In this document: one piece after another, positions 51,833-61,700 of the stretch
How positions within the stretch are numbered: the stretch's first letter is position 1
Layout of the letters: each line of letters begins with the position of its first letter
Assembly (NCBI GenBank): GCA_937927775.1
Contig: CALBEF010000031.1
Location: forward strand, 97,085 to 161,084
Length of the DNA stretch: 64,000 nucleotides
Direction: 5' to 3'
From: an uncultured Anaerolineae bacterium
GTDB lineage: Bacteria > Chloroflexota > Anaerolineae > J036 > Brachytrichaceae
Made by a program: the position numbers and the translations under genes
Notes under the pieces: model-generated
Databases searched by the model: none
Told to the model about the DNA's origin: nothing
What the model saw: only the letters and a program-made list of their open reading frames with translations

Positions 51833-53837
51833 TGGGCAATTGCGCGCCATCGCGCAGGAAGAGGGGAATGCGCTCCAGCGGCGCGTCTACAGTCAGCGTC
51901 ACGCCACCGGGATAAGTCTGCCCGCTCCAGGCGTCTGTCCATGATGCGCCGGCCGGCAGATACACTGCCCGTCTGCGCGCGCCGGCCTGCAACACCGGCG
52001 CCACCAGCACATCCGGCCCGAACATGAACGCATCTTCGACAGTCCAGGCCGCCGGATCGGCGGGAAAATCGTAGAACAGCGGGCGCATGGGCGGGTCGCC
52101 CTGCTCATGCGCCGCCCGCATCAGGCGCATCACATACGGGCGTAATCGTTCGCGCAGGAACATCACCTCGCGGATGATCGAATAGGCCGGCTCGCCAAAC
52201 GCCCACACTTCGTTGTCGCCGCCGCTGCCGCTGATCTCGCCGTAGGGCAGCCGGTAGCCATGCAGCCGGAACAGCGGGCAGAACGCGCCATACTGGAACC
52301 AGCGCGCGATCAACTCGCGGAAGTAATCCGACCGGACATCGCCGCCGAAGAAGCCGCCGATGTCGGTTGTCCACCACGGGATGCCGCTGAGACCGATGTT
52401 GAGGCCGGCGCGCACTTGCGCCTGCAACGCTTCCCAGGTGGACTGAATGTCGCCGCTCCACACCGCCGCGCCGTAGCGCTGGCTGCCGGCCCATGCCGAG
52501 CGACACAGGAAAATGATGTCTGTCTCCCCTTCCGCGCGCATCCCCTCATGGAAAGCGCCGGCGTGCATCTGCGGATAAGCGTTGGCGACCGCCGGCCCAT
52601 CGCCGGCGTGGAAGCGCAGATTGTCCACCTGCACCGGGTACATCTCCGGCTCGCAGGCGTCCAGCCAGTACACCTTGATGCCATGATCGTAGTAGCCCTG
52701 CCTGACCTGTTGCCAGATGAAGTCGCGCGCGCCGGGGTGCGTGGCGTCGTAATAGGCCAGGTACACCCGGCCATCGGTGTAGCGATCGCGGAAGGCCATC
52801 TGCGCCGGCTGGCCGCGCAGGGTGCGAACCAACCAGCCCTGCCGCATGGCTTCCTTGAAATTCGCGCTGTCGGGGCTGAGGGCCGGCCACACGCTGACCA
52901 TGACGGCGACGCCCATCTGCGCCAGTTCCCTCACCATGCCGGCCGGATCGGGCCAGTCGCGCGGATCGAAGCGCCAGTCGCCGAACTTCGTCCAGTGAAA
53001 GAAGTCGATGACGATGACCGACAGCGGCAACCCGCGTTCTTTGTAGCCGCGCGCGACGCGCAGCAGTTCCTCTTGCGTTCGATAGCGCAGTTTGCATTGC
53101 CAGAAGCCGGCGGCAAACTCCGGCAGCATGGGGGCGCGACCGGTGACAGCAGTGTAGCGGCGCACGATGTCGGCGGGCGTGTCGCCGGCGGTGATCCAGT
53201 AGTCCAGTTGCGGCGTGGCCTCTGCAATCCAGCGCGTGCCGGTGAGGCCCAGTTCCACCCGCCCCACCGCCGGGTTGTTCCACAGGAACCCATAGCCGCG
53301 ATTGCTGAGCAGGAAGGGGATCGATACTTCGCAGTTCTGTTGGAGCAGCTCGATTACACAACCTTTCTGATCCAGTCGGCCATGCTGATGCTGACCCAGC
53401 CCATACAGCCGCTCGCCGTCGCAGGCGCGGAAACGCGCTTCGAGCCGCCACAGGTCGCCGCCGGCCGGCCGGTAATGGCGCGGCGCCGGCCACGACGCAT
53501 GATAGGACGACTCGGCCAACAGTTCCTCGCCTGTGCTGGTGTTCACAAAGCGCAGGTGGATGTCCATGCCGGTGGGATCGGCCCAGTCAAACGATTCGCG
53601 CGCGGTGACTTCGGCTGCGATGCGCCCGTTGCGCGCGACGGCGCGCAGACCGTCCAGGGTGATGGCCGCGTCTGAAGGCGCAGGGGCCGGCAACAACGCA
53701 GAAATGGCGTTGGGGTCGAATGCCGCGTTCGGCGTGGCCCGCACGCGCAGCGCATCCTCGCCCCATGGCTCGATGCGGATGATCTCGCCGGCGTGCCGGA
53801 TAAGCAAAACGTTTCCGTCGATTTCAAAAGGTGTCAT
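51816..53837 (-). CDS. Glycoside hydrolase family 31 enzyme (alpha-glucosidase/alpha-xylosidase type)
   Basis: A cytoplasmic 673-residue retaining alpha-glycosidase. N-terminal beta-sandwich (about 1-225, YGLGQHQHGRLDQKG), then a TIM barrel with FFHWTKFGDWRFDPRDWPDP. The nucleophile Asp is in IKVYWLDACEPE and the acid/base Asp in AAVWSGDIQSTW. IPWWTTDIGGFFGG and FRLHGYRLPYGE follow, and a C-terminal beta domain (about 575-673) with APVLQAGARRRAVYLPAGASW. Some family 31 enzymes are alpha-xylosidases; substrate unproven. GGAGG precedes the ATG at 53837. It overlaps the convergent PP2C-like gene by 17 bp, and lies downstream of the sugar-acid dehydratase. Confidence 0.94.
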   Translation of the reverse strand: MTPFEIDGNVLLIRHAGEIIRIEPWGEDALRVRATPNAAFDPNAISALLPAPAPSDAAITLDGLRAVARNGRIAAEVTARESFDWADPTGMDIHLRFVNTSTGEELLAESSYHASWPAPRHYRPAGGDLWRLEARFRACDGERLYGLGQHQHGRLDQKGCVIELLQQNCEVSIPFLLSNRGYGFLWNNPAVGRVELGLTGTRWIAEATPQLDYWITAGDTPADIVRRYTAVTGRAPMLPEFAAGFWQCKLRYRTQEELLRVARGYKERGLPLSVIVIDFFHWTKFGDWRFDPRDWPDPAGMVRELAQMGVAVMVSVWPALSPDSANFKEAMRQGWLVRTLRGQPAQMAFRDRYTDGRVYLAYYDATHPGARDFIWQQVRQGYYDHGIKVYWLDACEPEMYPVQVDNLRFHAGDGPAVANAYPQMHAGAFHEGMRAEGETDIIFLCRSAWAGSQRYGAAVWSGDIQSTWEALQAQVRAGLNIGLSGIPWWTTDIGGFFGGDVRSDYFRELIARWFQYGAFCPLFRLHGYRLPYGEISGSGGDNEVWAFGEPAYSIIREVMFLRERLRPYVMRLMRAAHEQGDPPMRPLFYDFPADPAAWTVEDAFMFGPDVLVAPVLQAGARRRAVYLPAGASWTDAWSGQTYPGGVTLTVDAPLERIPLFLRDGAQLPIIRQP

Positions 53838-53918
53838 GAGGGTCCTCCAGTGCGCGCATAAGGTTGGCCGGAGCGATAAGGTTGGTAAGGTTGAGGGTTG
53901 AGAGTGAGGCGTTGACCA

Positions 53919-53947
53919 CTTGCTCCTTGCTCCTTCTTCCTTTCCTC
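53919..53947. repeat. Heptamer repeats between GH31 and dehydratase genes
   Basis: TTGCTCC, TTGCTCC, TTCTTCC, TTTCCTC (53920-53947). The first 14 bases (53919-53932) are the exact reverse complement of 27967-27980. Looser GGTTG-based 7-9 bp repeats occupy 53860-53905 beside it. Confidence 0.65.
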
Positions 53948-53948
53948 C

Positions 53949-55127
53949 CTACCAGTCCAGAATGGCGCCGTCGTGCGCGCGCGCATTCAGGGCGTGAATG
54001 ACTTCCTGCTTGAAGGGATGCCGTTTGGCTGCTTCCTCGTTGATCTCGATGCCCAGCCCCGGCGCATCGGTCTTCAGCCAGTAGCCATTCTCGGTTTGCA
54101 GCGCATGTTGCGCCACATCCCAGCGCCACGGCACGTCGGTCAGCATGTCCTCCTGGATGAGAAAGTTGGGCGTGCTCAGGGCGAAGTGCAGCGCTGCCGC
54201 ATTCGCCACCGGCCCCAGCGGGTTGTGCGGGGCGACACCGATGTAGTAGGTCTCGGCCATGGCGGCGATCTTTTTGGCTTCCCACAAGCCGCCGCAATGG
54301 CACAGATCGGGCTGGATGATGTGCGCGGCCTGCTTCTCGAACACGGGACGGAACTCATAGCGCGTGACCAGCCGCTCGCCGGTGGCAATGGGCACAGGAC
54401 TGGCCCTGCGCACCTCGGCCAGCGCGTCCACATTCTCCGGCGGCACCGGCTCCTCGATGAAAAGGGGACGATACGGCGCCAGCACACGGCAAAACTCGAT
54501 GGCGTTGGCCGGGCCGTGCCGGCCATGGCAATCCACCATGATGTCCACGCTATCGCCCAGCGCCTCGCGCAGCGCACCCATCATCGTTTCCGCATAGCGA
54601 TAGCCGGCGATGCTGTTGAGCGTTTCGGTGGGCGGGGTAATCAGCACCTTCACCGCGTTGTAGCCGCGCGCCACCACTTGCAGCGCCAGATCGACAAACG
54701 GGCGAGGGTCGGCGCTGTATTGCGTCTCGTACACGGCGCGCATATCGCCGCCGCCGAGGTGCGTGTACATGCGCGCCTTGTCGCGCACGGCGCCGCCCAG
54801 CAGTTGATACACCGGCCGGCCCAGTTCCTTGCCCTTGATATCCCACAGCGCCTGCTCGATGCCGCTGATGGCGCTCAGGCCGATCACGCCCACGCGCCAG
54901 AATGACTGGCGGTACAGCTTCTGGTAAAGGAACTCGACGCGGGTCGGGTCTTCGCCGATCAGCATGGGCGCAAAATCTTCAATCGCGCCGGCCACCGCGC
55001 GCGTCTTCCATTCCAGCGACGCTTCACCCCAGCCATGTAAGCCGGGCTGGTCCGTCTCGACCTTGACGAACACCCAGTTGCGCATCTCCGCGTTCACGAT
55101 CACCGTTTTGAGGGCTGTGATTTTCAT
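53949..55127 (-). CDS. D-galactonate dehydratase-like enzyme (enolase superfamily)
   Basis: A 392-residue Mg-dependent sugar-acid dehydratase. It follows the DgoD pattern: metal-binding Asp and following HGR in IMVDCHGRHGPANAIEF, Glu in LFIEEPVPPEN, GER in PVPIATGERLVTRYEF, IIQPDLCHCGG, and the catalytic His in YYIGVAPHNPLGPVANAA, then LSTPNFLIQED. Substrate could be galactonate or another aldonate and cannot be fixed by eye. The ATG at 55127 gives the standard KITALKTVIVN start. It sits upstream of the family 31 glycosidase and downstream of a DoxX gene on the same strand, consistent with a sugar-use cluster. Confidence 0.9.
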   Translation of the reverse strand: MKITALKTVIVNAEMRNWVFVKVETDQPGLHGWGEASLEWKTRAVAGAIEDFAPMLIGEDPTRVEFLYQKLYRQSFWRVGVIGLSAISGIEQALWDIKGKELGRPVYQLLGGAVRDKARMYTHLGGGDMRAVYETQYSADPRPFVDLALQVVARGYNAVKVLITPPTETLNSIAGYRYAETMMGALREALGDSVDIMVDCHGRHGPANAIEFCRVLAPYRPLFIEEPVPPENVDALAEVRRASPVPIATGERLVTRYEFRPVFEKQAAHIIQPDLCHCGGLWEAKKIAAMAETYYIGVAPHNPLGPVANAAALHFALSTPNFLIQEDMLTDVPWRWDVAQHALQTENGYWLKTDAPGLGIEINEEAAKRHPFKQEVIHALNARAHDGAILDW

Positions 55128-55186
55128 GACATCTGGTCCGTGTCGCGCGCGGCACATGCTGTGTCGATTCGCCGGCGCGTTCGCAG

Positions 55187-55729
55187 TCAGGCGCTGCCGG
55201 CGCGGCGGACTGCGTCCGCATTGCGATTGCCGGTCTGGTCGTCGCGCTGGGCAACGAGACCGCCCCCGCGCGCCGTCGCGCCGATCACCAGCGCGGCGCC
55301 CACCAGCACCATGTTCTTGATGATGTATTGACCTTCCAGCGTGGGAGCGATGGGGAACGCGCTCCAGGTTTCCCCCGGAAACAAGACCAGCGGGGTGAGC
55401 GTGCCGGCCATCTGCGTCAACAACAGAAAGATCGTCACGCGGATGAATCGGCCGGTGAGCAGGCCGAGGCCGATCAGGCATTCCCACACGGCCAGAATCA
55501 GCACGCTGGCCGGCGGGGCAATCACGCCAAAGCTCAGCAGGTCAATCGTGCGGGCAGCGAGGCTTTGCGCCGGGCTGAGATCAGGAATGAACTTCAGCGC
55601 GCCGAACCACAGAAAAACCACTCCCAACGCGATGCGCAACACCAGAACGCTGTAGCGCGCCATCCAGCGCGTCAGGCGCGCATCCAGGCGGTCAAATGCC
55701 TGTTGAATCAGGCTGGATCGGTTCTGCAT
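55187..55729 (-). CDS. DoxX-family membrane protein
   Basis: A small integral membrane protein of 180 residues with four hydrophobic segments (about 26-46, 65-88, 93-113 and 135-150). It shows the DoxX/SURF4 pattern: LRIALGVVFLWFGALKFIPD after helix 1, VWECLIGLGLLTGRFIRV in the middle, and GQYIIKNMVLVGAALVIGA near the end. Family members are linked to quinone or redox processes in membranes, but the role is poorly defined. The start is uncertain: ATG at 55729 is reported, GTG at 55756 would add nine residues. The last ~20 residues are hydrophilic. Confidence 0.85.
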   Translation of the reverse strand: MQNRSSLIQQAFDRLDARLTRWMARYSVLVLRIALGVVFLWFGALKFIPDLSPAQSLAARTIDLLSFGVIAPPASVLILAVWECLIGLGLLTGRFIRVTIFLLLTQMAGTLTPLVLFPGETWSAFPIAPTLEGQYIIKNMVLVGAALVIGATARGGGLVAQRDDQTGNRNADAVRRAGSA

Positions 55730-55770
55730 ATGCTTAACTTTGCTTAACTCACCCACCCGCCAACAGCCGT

Positions 55771-58700
55771 CTACCTGCTGACGGTGAAGCGCGCGCCGTC
55801 GCTGCGCCCGAACGTCTCCGGGAAGTAGGTCTGCTCCACATGCGCCGGCATCACCTGGAACTCCCCGGCAATGCTGGGGCGGATCAGGTACGTGTACTCA
55901 TACGTGCCCGCCGGCAGGTAACTGGCAAACAGCGCCGCATGATCGTCGCGCAGTTCGGTGTGACTGAACCACCACCAGCCCCATCCGCCCGGCCCGCCGA
56001 AGAAGGGCCATTCAGTCTCTGTCGCAATCTGCTGGCTGGTCTTTAGCGAGGTGTCAATGGCTTCTGCGCCGCCCGGCAGCGGGTCCGTCACCTTCACGAA
56101 GTACAGATCGGTCGGCGCAACGAATGTCAGCCGCACGCGCACGTTTTGCCCGATCGCCGCGCCCGTGATCGCCGGGCAGGGCTGGCCGGGTCTGGGCTGG
56201 CACTCCGCCGATTCGTACTTGCGCGCGATGACGATGCCCCGGTTGAGCGCCTTCACCTCGCCGGCCGGCAGGAACACCCTCAGCCGCGCCGTGTAGTACA
56301 GCCGGCCGTCGCCCGCGCCGCGCTCGAAGGCCAGATTGTTGCCCTGCGCGCGCGCCAGTTGCGCTGCCGGCACGCTCAGCGATTCGCTGCGCGCCGCATT
56401 GGCCGGGCTGGCTGCGCCGTTCATCACGCTGGCGTCGTTGAGCAGCACCCGCCAGGTGTAATTGGGGGCCGCGTCGCCCACGGCGTCGCGCCACGCGCTC
56501 AGCGCCATCACAGCCCAGGCATTCTCCTGACCGGTCTCCCACGCGCTGCCTGTGCGCGCTGCCATCAGCCAGCGCACGGCGCTGGTCGTGAGCGCGCCGT
56601 TTGGATCGAGCCGGGCCAGCGCATGCAACACAATGGCCGTGCTGCGCGCCGTGCTGTCGAAACTGAAATAGTCGTAGCGCGCCTCCTGCCAGAACACGCC
56701 GGTCGCGCCGGCGATTGCCGCGCTGGCGATATCGCTCAGCAAGGTCTGAATGCGCGCGTCGCCGGGCTGAACAAGGTCGAGGCTCATAGCCAGCAGCGCC
56801 TTGCCGTAGTGGCCCAGCTTCTCGCGGTTTTCGTACAGCGCGCCGAGCCGGCCGCTATCGTCCATGCCGGCTTCGGTCAGCGCGTACAGCAGGAAAGCCT
56901 GTTGATTCGCCACGCCGGCGTCCCCGATCCAGTTCGGCGCAATCAGGGCATTAACCAGAAACTCGCGCGCGCGAGTCGTCATGTTGACATCCACGGGGTA
57001 GCCGGCCTGCCGCGCGCGCGCCAGCGCCAGCAGGACATACGCGGTGATATTCGCGTTGCTGCCATCGGCCATCCACCAGCCCCAGCCACCGTCGCTGCGC
57101 TGGCTGCCCAGCAGGCGCTGCAGATAGCGGGTCACATCAGCGCCTGTGTCCTCGCCCAGCGCCAGGCTGACCAGCAGGCGCGAGGCGGTCGTCTCCGTGT
57201 TCTCATACGGATATTCGCGCAGGCGCTCCAGCGTGTTGCGGATCACCGCCGCCAGCGAAGGATTCACCTCAATATCAAGGCTGCCCTGACCCGTGTCAAG
57301 GCGCGCCGGCAGCGCGATCACCTCCAACTTGCGGCCCGGCTCGCTCACGTCTCCCGCTGTCGCCACCGTCTCCGGCGCGACATAGCGCAGAATCGGAATC
57401 CCCTGGTTGGGCGCTGTCGCCAGCCCCGGCTTGCTGCTATCTTCCAGCCCGCCGCCGCGCGCTGTGAACGTCAACTCCGCGCTGGGCGCGTCCTCGACTG
57501 TCACCGTCCAGTCCACGCGGGCGCTGCCTTTGGCGGGCACGTTGACTGTCGCGGAAGCCGGCGTGTCCACACGGACGCCGCGCGCGGCCAGCGACACATC
57601 GACCGCGATAGCGTTGTCCGTGTTGTTGTTGACCACCGCGCCCAGCGTGACCGAATCACCCACCACAAAGAAGCGCGGCGTCACCGGCCGCACCAGCAGC
57701 GGCCTGGTCGAGAGAATCTCGTGCGTGGCCTGCCCAACCTGCGTGTCGCGTGTGACGGCGCGCGCGTCGGCCACCCAGGTGGTCAGGTTATCCGGCAGCG
57801 TCACCTGAACACGGGCGGCGCCGTTCGCGTCGGTGGTGATGACACCCTCCCAGGCCGCTGTGTCCTTGAAGTTCTGGCGCACAAACAGGCCCTCGAGCGC
57901 GCCGGCCATCCCGCCACCGCCGCCGCCCTTGCCCGTCTCCGCCACGATCCTGGCCGTGACGCGATCCACGTTGACGCTCAGGCTATCGGCGGTGCGAATG
58001 GCGAGGCCGCGCGGGCCGTAGAACGCCTGCTCGATCGGCAACGCGTTGGGGTCGGCCAGGCTGAGCACAGCCTTGTCCACCACAGCGAGCGACACCTGGG
58101 CCTGCACAGGCCGGCCGCCGGCGTCGGTCACGCGGATGTCATAGGTGACGGTGTCGCGCGGCTTATACGTCGCCTTGTCGGTCTTGATCTCCACATTCAG
58201 CCTGAACTCGCCCGGGTCGACCGTGATGCCGGTGTAGCCGAGCTTGTACGCCGGTATGTCGTTCGACTCATCTACGCCCTTGATCAGCAGGACGGAAATA
58301 TAGGCGTTTGGCGCAAACGTGGATTCAACCGGCACTTCGATGATGGCGCTGTTGCTGTCCAGCGTTACCACCCGGCTGGACAGGAAGCGCCCGCGTTCCA
58401 CGGTGAGCAGCGCGTGAACTGTGCCGCTGAACGGGGACGGCACAAGCAGTTTAACCGTCTCACCCACTTCGTAATCCTGCTTGTCGGCGCGCAGTTCGAT
58501 GCGATCGTTGTTGGCAACGCGCCACGACACATACGCCCCCCGGGCAGACACGTAGAACGAGGTGGCAGCTACCGGCTGCGCGGGGGCACGGCCGTTCGTC
58601 CCTTCATCGGCCCCGGCCACTTTGATGTAGTACTCGCCACCCAGCGCCGGCGTGAACACCGCCGTCGCCCTGCCGTTGGGGCCGGTGGTGATGGACACCC

Positions 58701-61700
58701 GCGACACCTCGGTGTCGCTGGGCACAGACGTGAACTCGCGGTAGCCGATCTCATTCTCGGTCTGCGTGGTGTACCACTCGCGCTGATAAAACGTGACAGT
58801 AGCCGCCTTGCCTGCCAGTGGCCGGCCCTGCCAGTCCACGGCGATGACGTTCATCGTCGCCGGTTCATCCGTCGCGCCCACATACGCTTCGGGGGCGATG
58901 CCCACGTAGTAGCTGCTCTTGTGCACAATCGCCGACGCGCGCGCCGACACGCTCTGATCGTTCAGGTCGGTGACGCTGACTTCCAGCGAGAACACGGCGC
59001 TGTTCTGGCGCTGGCTGAGGTCGGCCGGCGCGCGAATGGACAGCCGGCCGGCGGCATCGGTCGTGCCCGCGCCGCTGGCGATCTGCTGGTTGAAGCCGAT
59101 GCCGCGATACAGGAAGTCATAGTCGCCCCACGAGTACCAGCCCTCGCCGGTGTAGCGGTCGAAGAAGTAATCGCGGGCGTACAGCGTCCATTCCACTTTG
59201 GCGTTCGCCACAGCGCCGCCGAAGAAATAGCGCGCGTCGAGCATGGCATTGAAAGTGTCGCCGGCCTGGTAGTCGCTCTTATCCGTTGTCAGGGTCACTT
59301 CAAAGTCCGGCGCGCGATAGGCGGCCACCTGAAAGCCGACGCTGTACGAGCGGCAATTCTGATCGGGCTGCGCGGGCAACGTTGCAGCCGGCGCATAGAG
59401 GCCGCCCTTGCCGGCTGCGTCGGCGTAGCCCATCGCCAGGTTCCTGGTGTCCGGCACGCAGACGTTGATAGAGTAGAAGCCGGTCGCGGCGCCATTGTCG
59501 AGCGCAAACGCGCCGGTGAACGCGCCGTAGTCGTCGAGTGGCGCGGTCGCGCTGAACACCTGCTGCCCCTGATCGTTGTTGATGGTGTAGTTCACGGCGC
59601 TCAGATCGGCGATCAGGCTGTACGGGCGAACGGACGTTCGCCCGTCCTCATCCGCGCGGACGATGCCCTTGAAGTACACCATCTGGCCGGGCCGGTAGAT
59701 CGGGCGGTCGGTGTACAGGTACACGTTGAACGGGTCGCCCGCATAGCGGCTGTTCAGGTTGAAGTCCCAGGGCGCAATGCCGCGATCCCAGTTGTTGAAG
59801 CCGATGCTGAACATATCCTGGCCCGGCTCGCCGATCACGGCGTAGAATGCCTCGTACAGCGGCATGGGCCGGTCGTACTGGACAATCACTTTGCCGTCGG
59901 CGTCAGTCTGGCCGGCTGCCACTTCTGTGAACGCCCGGTCGTAGAACGTCACCGGCGCGCCGGCCAGCGGTTGACCGCTGTTCAGATCCGTGACCCACGC
60001 CAGCGCCTCGTATTCACCCTGCTTCAGGGTGACATGCTGATTGCTCACTACCAGCAGATGACGTTCCGGCTGGTAATCGCGCAAACGAGCAGCCGGCTCC
60101 GGCGCGCTCAACGTCAGGAAATACACGCCCGGCGCCAGCGACTGGCCTTTGTCGGGCAGATCGATCTCGTAGAAGAAGCCCGTATTCAACTCGGTTTGCA
60201 CCGGCGCCGACCATCTGCGCACGACCTGCGCATTCGATGGCTTGAAGTCGCGCCAGTTCTGCCACGCATTCGGGCTGCCGGTCAGCAGATAGAACTCGCG
60301 CAGCGACAGACGGGCCAGCTCGAAGTCGAGCCGGGTGATGTTGCGATAAGAGGCAAACAGGCGCGTGGGCCGGCCGGCGTTGTACGTGCCGACCTGGCTA
60401 TCGGTGTTCAGCGCGGCGTAGGGCGACAGCGCGGCGGTGGTGAAGCGCACGACCGTGTCGCGCCCAATCTGCGCGCCGTATTTGTCGGCGATGGCGCCGC
60501 CAATCGTCACGCGATAGGTTGTGGACGGCTTGAAGTCCACATTAAGGTAGAAGCGTTTCTCGAACGGGTCGTAGTAGGTGTAGACGCGCGTCAGCGAGAC
60601 AGCCGGCTCGAACGTCAGGTTGGGCAGGATCGTTTCCGGCAGCACCGGCGCGGTGAAGCGAATGTTGAACCCGCTGTTAGCTTCAGCCTGCTCGGCGCCG
60701 TTGGCGGGGATTGTGGCTGCGACGGCCGGGTTCTCGATGCTGCGGAAAGTGAACGCAGCCGGCGCGCGCAGGGTCGCGTCGCCCAGCGCGGCGCGGGCCG
60801 TGTCGGCAACGGTCACGCGATAGGTCACGCCGCGCTGATAGTCCTCGCCCGGCACGAAGGCCATCACCTCGCCGGCCGGCGCGGAGACTTGCGGCATCAT
60901 GCCCACCGGCGCCGGCTCATCCTGTCCACGATAGCCCATGTTGTCCGGCGCTTCCACCACCTCATCCGTCCAGCGGAACGAACCCTGCACCGGCGGGTCG
61001 ATGCTGAAGGCTGCCTCGGCCGAGGCGCGATCCATCTTCTGGCTGAAGGTGATGCTGATGGGCCGGCGCAGATCCACATCCGCGCCGCCGTTGGGCGGGT
61101 CGAATGACTTGACAATCGGCGCGGCGACGCTGAACGACCAGGTGTAGTCGTCCTGCAACAACGCGCCGGTGGTGTCTTGCAGGCCCGCCGCGACACGACC
61201 CACGTACATCACGCCGGCAGCCAGCGGCCTGGTGGGGCGGAAGATGTAGATGCTGGTATTCAGCCATTCGCCGGCGCCTTCGATGGCCGGCTCGAACGAC
61301 ACCGGCCCCGGCAATGACGCCTGCTGCTCCAGGCCGGTCAGCGGCACGACCGGTCGATTGAACAACACGGTAATCAGACTGTCGGCGGCCACATCGCTCG
61401 CTCCATCGGCAGGAATAGTCTGCGCCACAGCCAGGTAGCCGATCGTGCTCACCTGGAACTGGGCCGGGCGAGCGAGGGGCAGACCGCGCGCGCTTTTGGC
61501 CGTGTCTTGCAGGCTGACGCGGTAGCGCGACGCGCGATCCCATCCCTGCGCCGGCGTGAAGGCCACCACGTTGTCGCGTTGCCAGTCAAATGTAAGGGCG
61601 CCGCTTGTGGGCGCCCCGGCTTCCGCAGGCGCCCCCAACGTGACGACCAACGCCTGCTCGACCGAAGCGCGATCCATCGCCTGGTCGAAGGTGAGGACAA

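Noticed and set aside
56146..61107. A plus-strand open frame of 1,653 codons antisense to the alpha-2-macroglobulin gene
   Set aside because: Its product is Arg/His/Ala-rich without domain patterns. The minus strand encodes a clear lipoprotein with conserved macroglobulin motifs. Such mirror frames are expected in high-GC genes with G/C at third positions.
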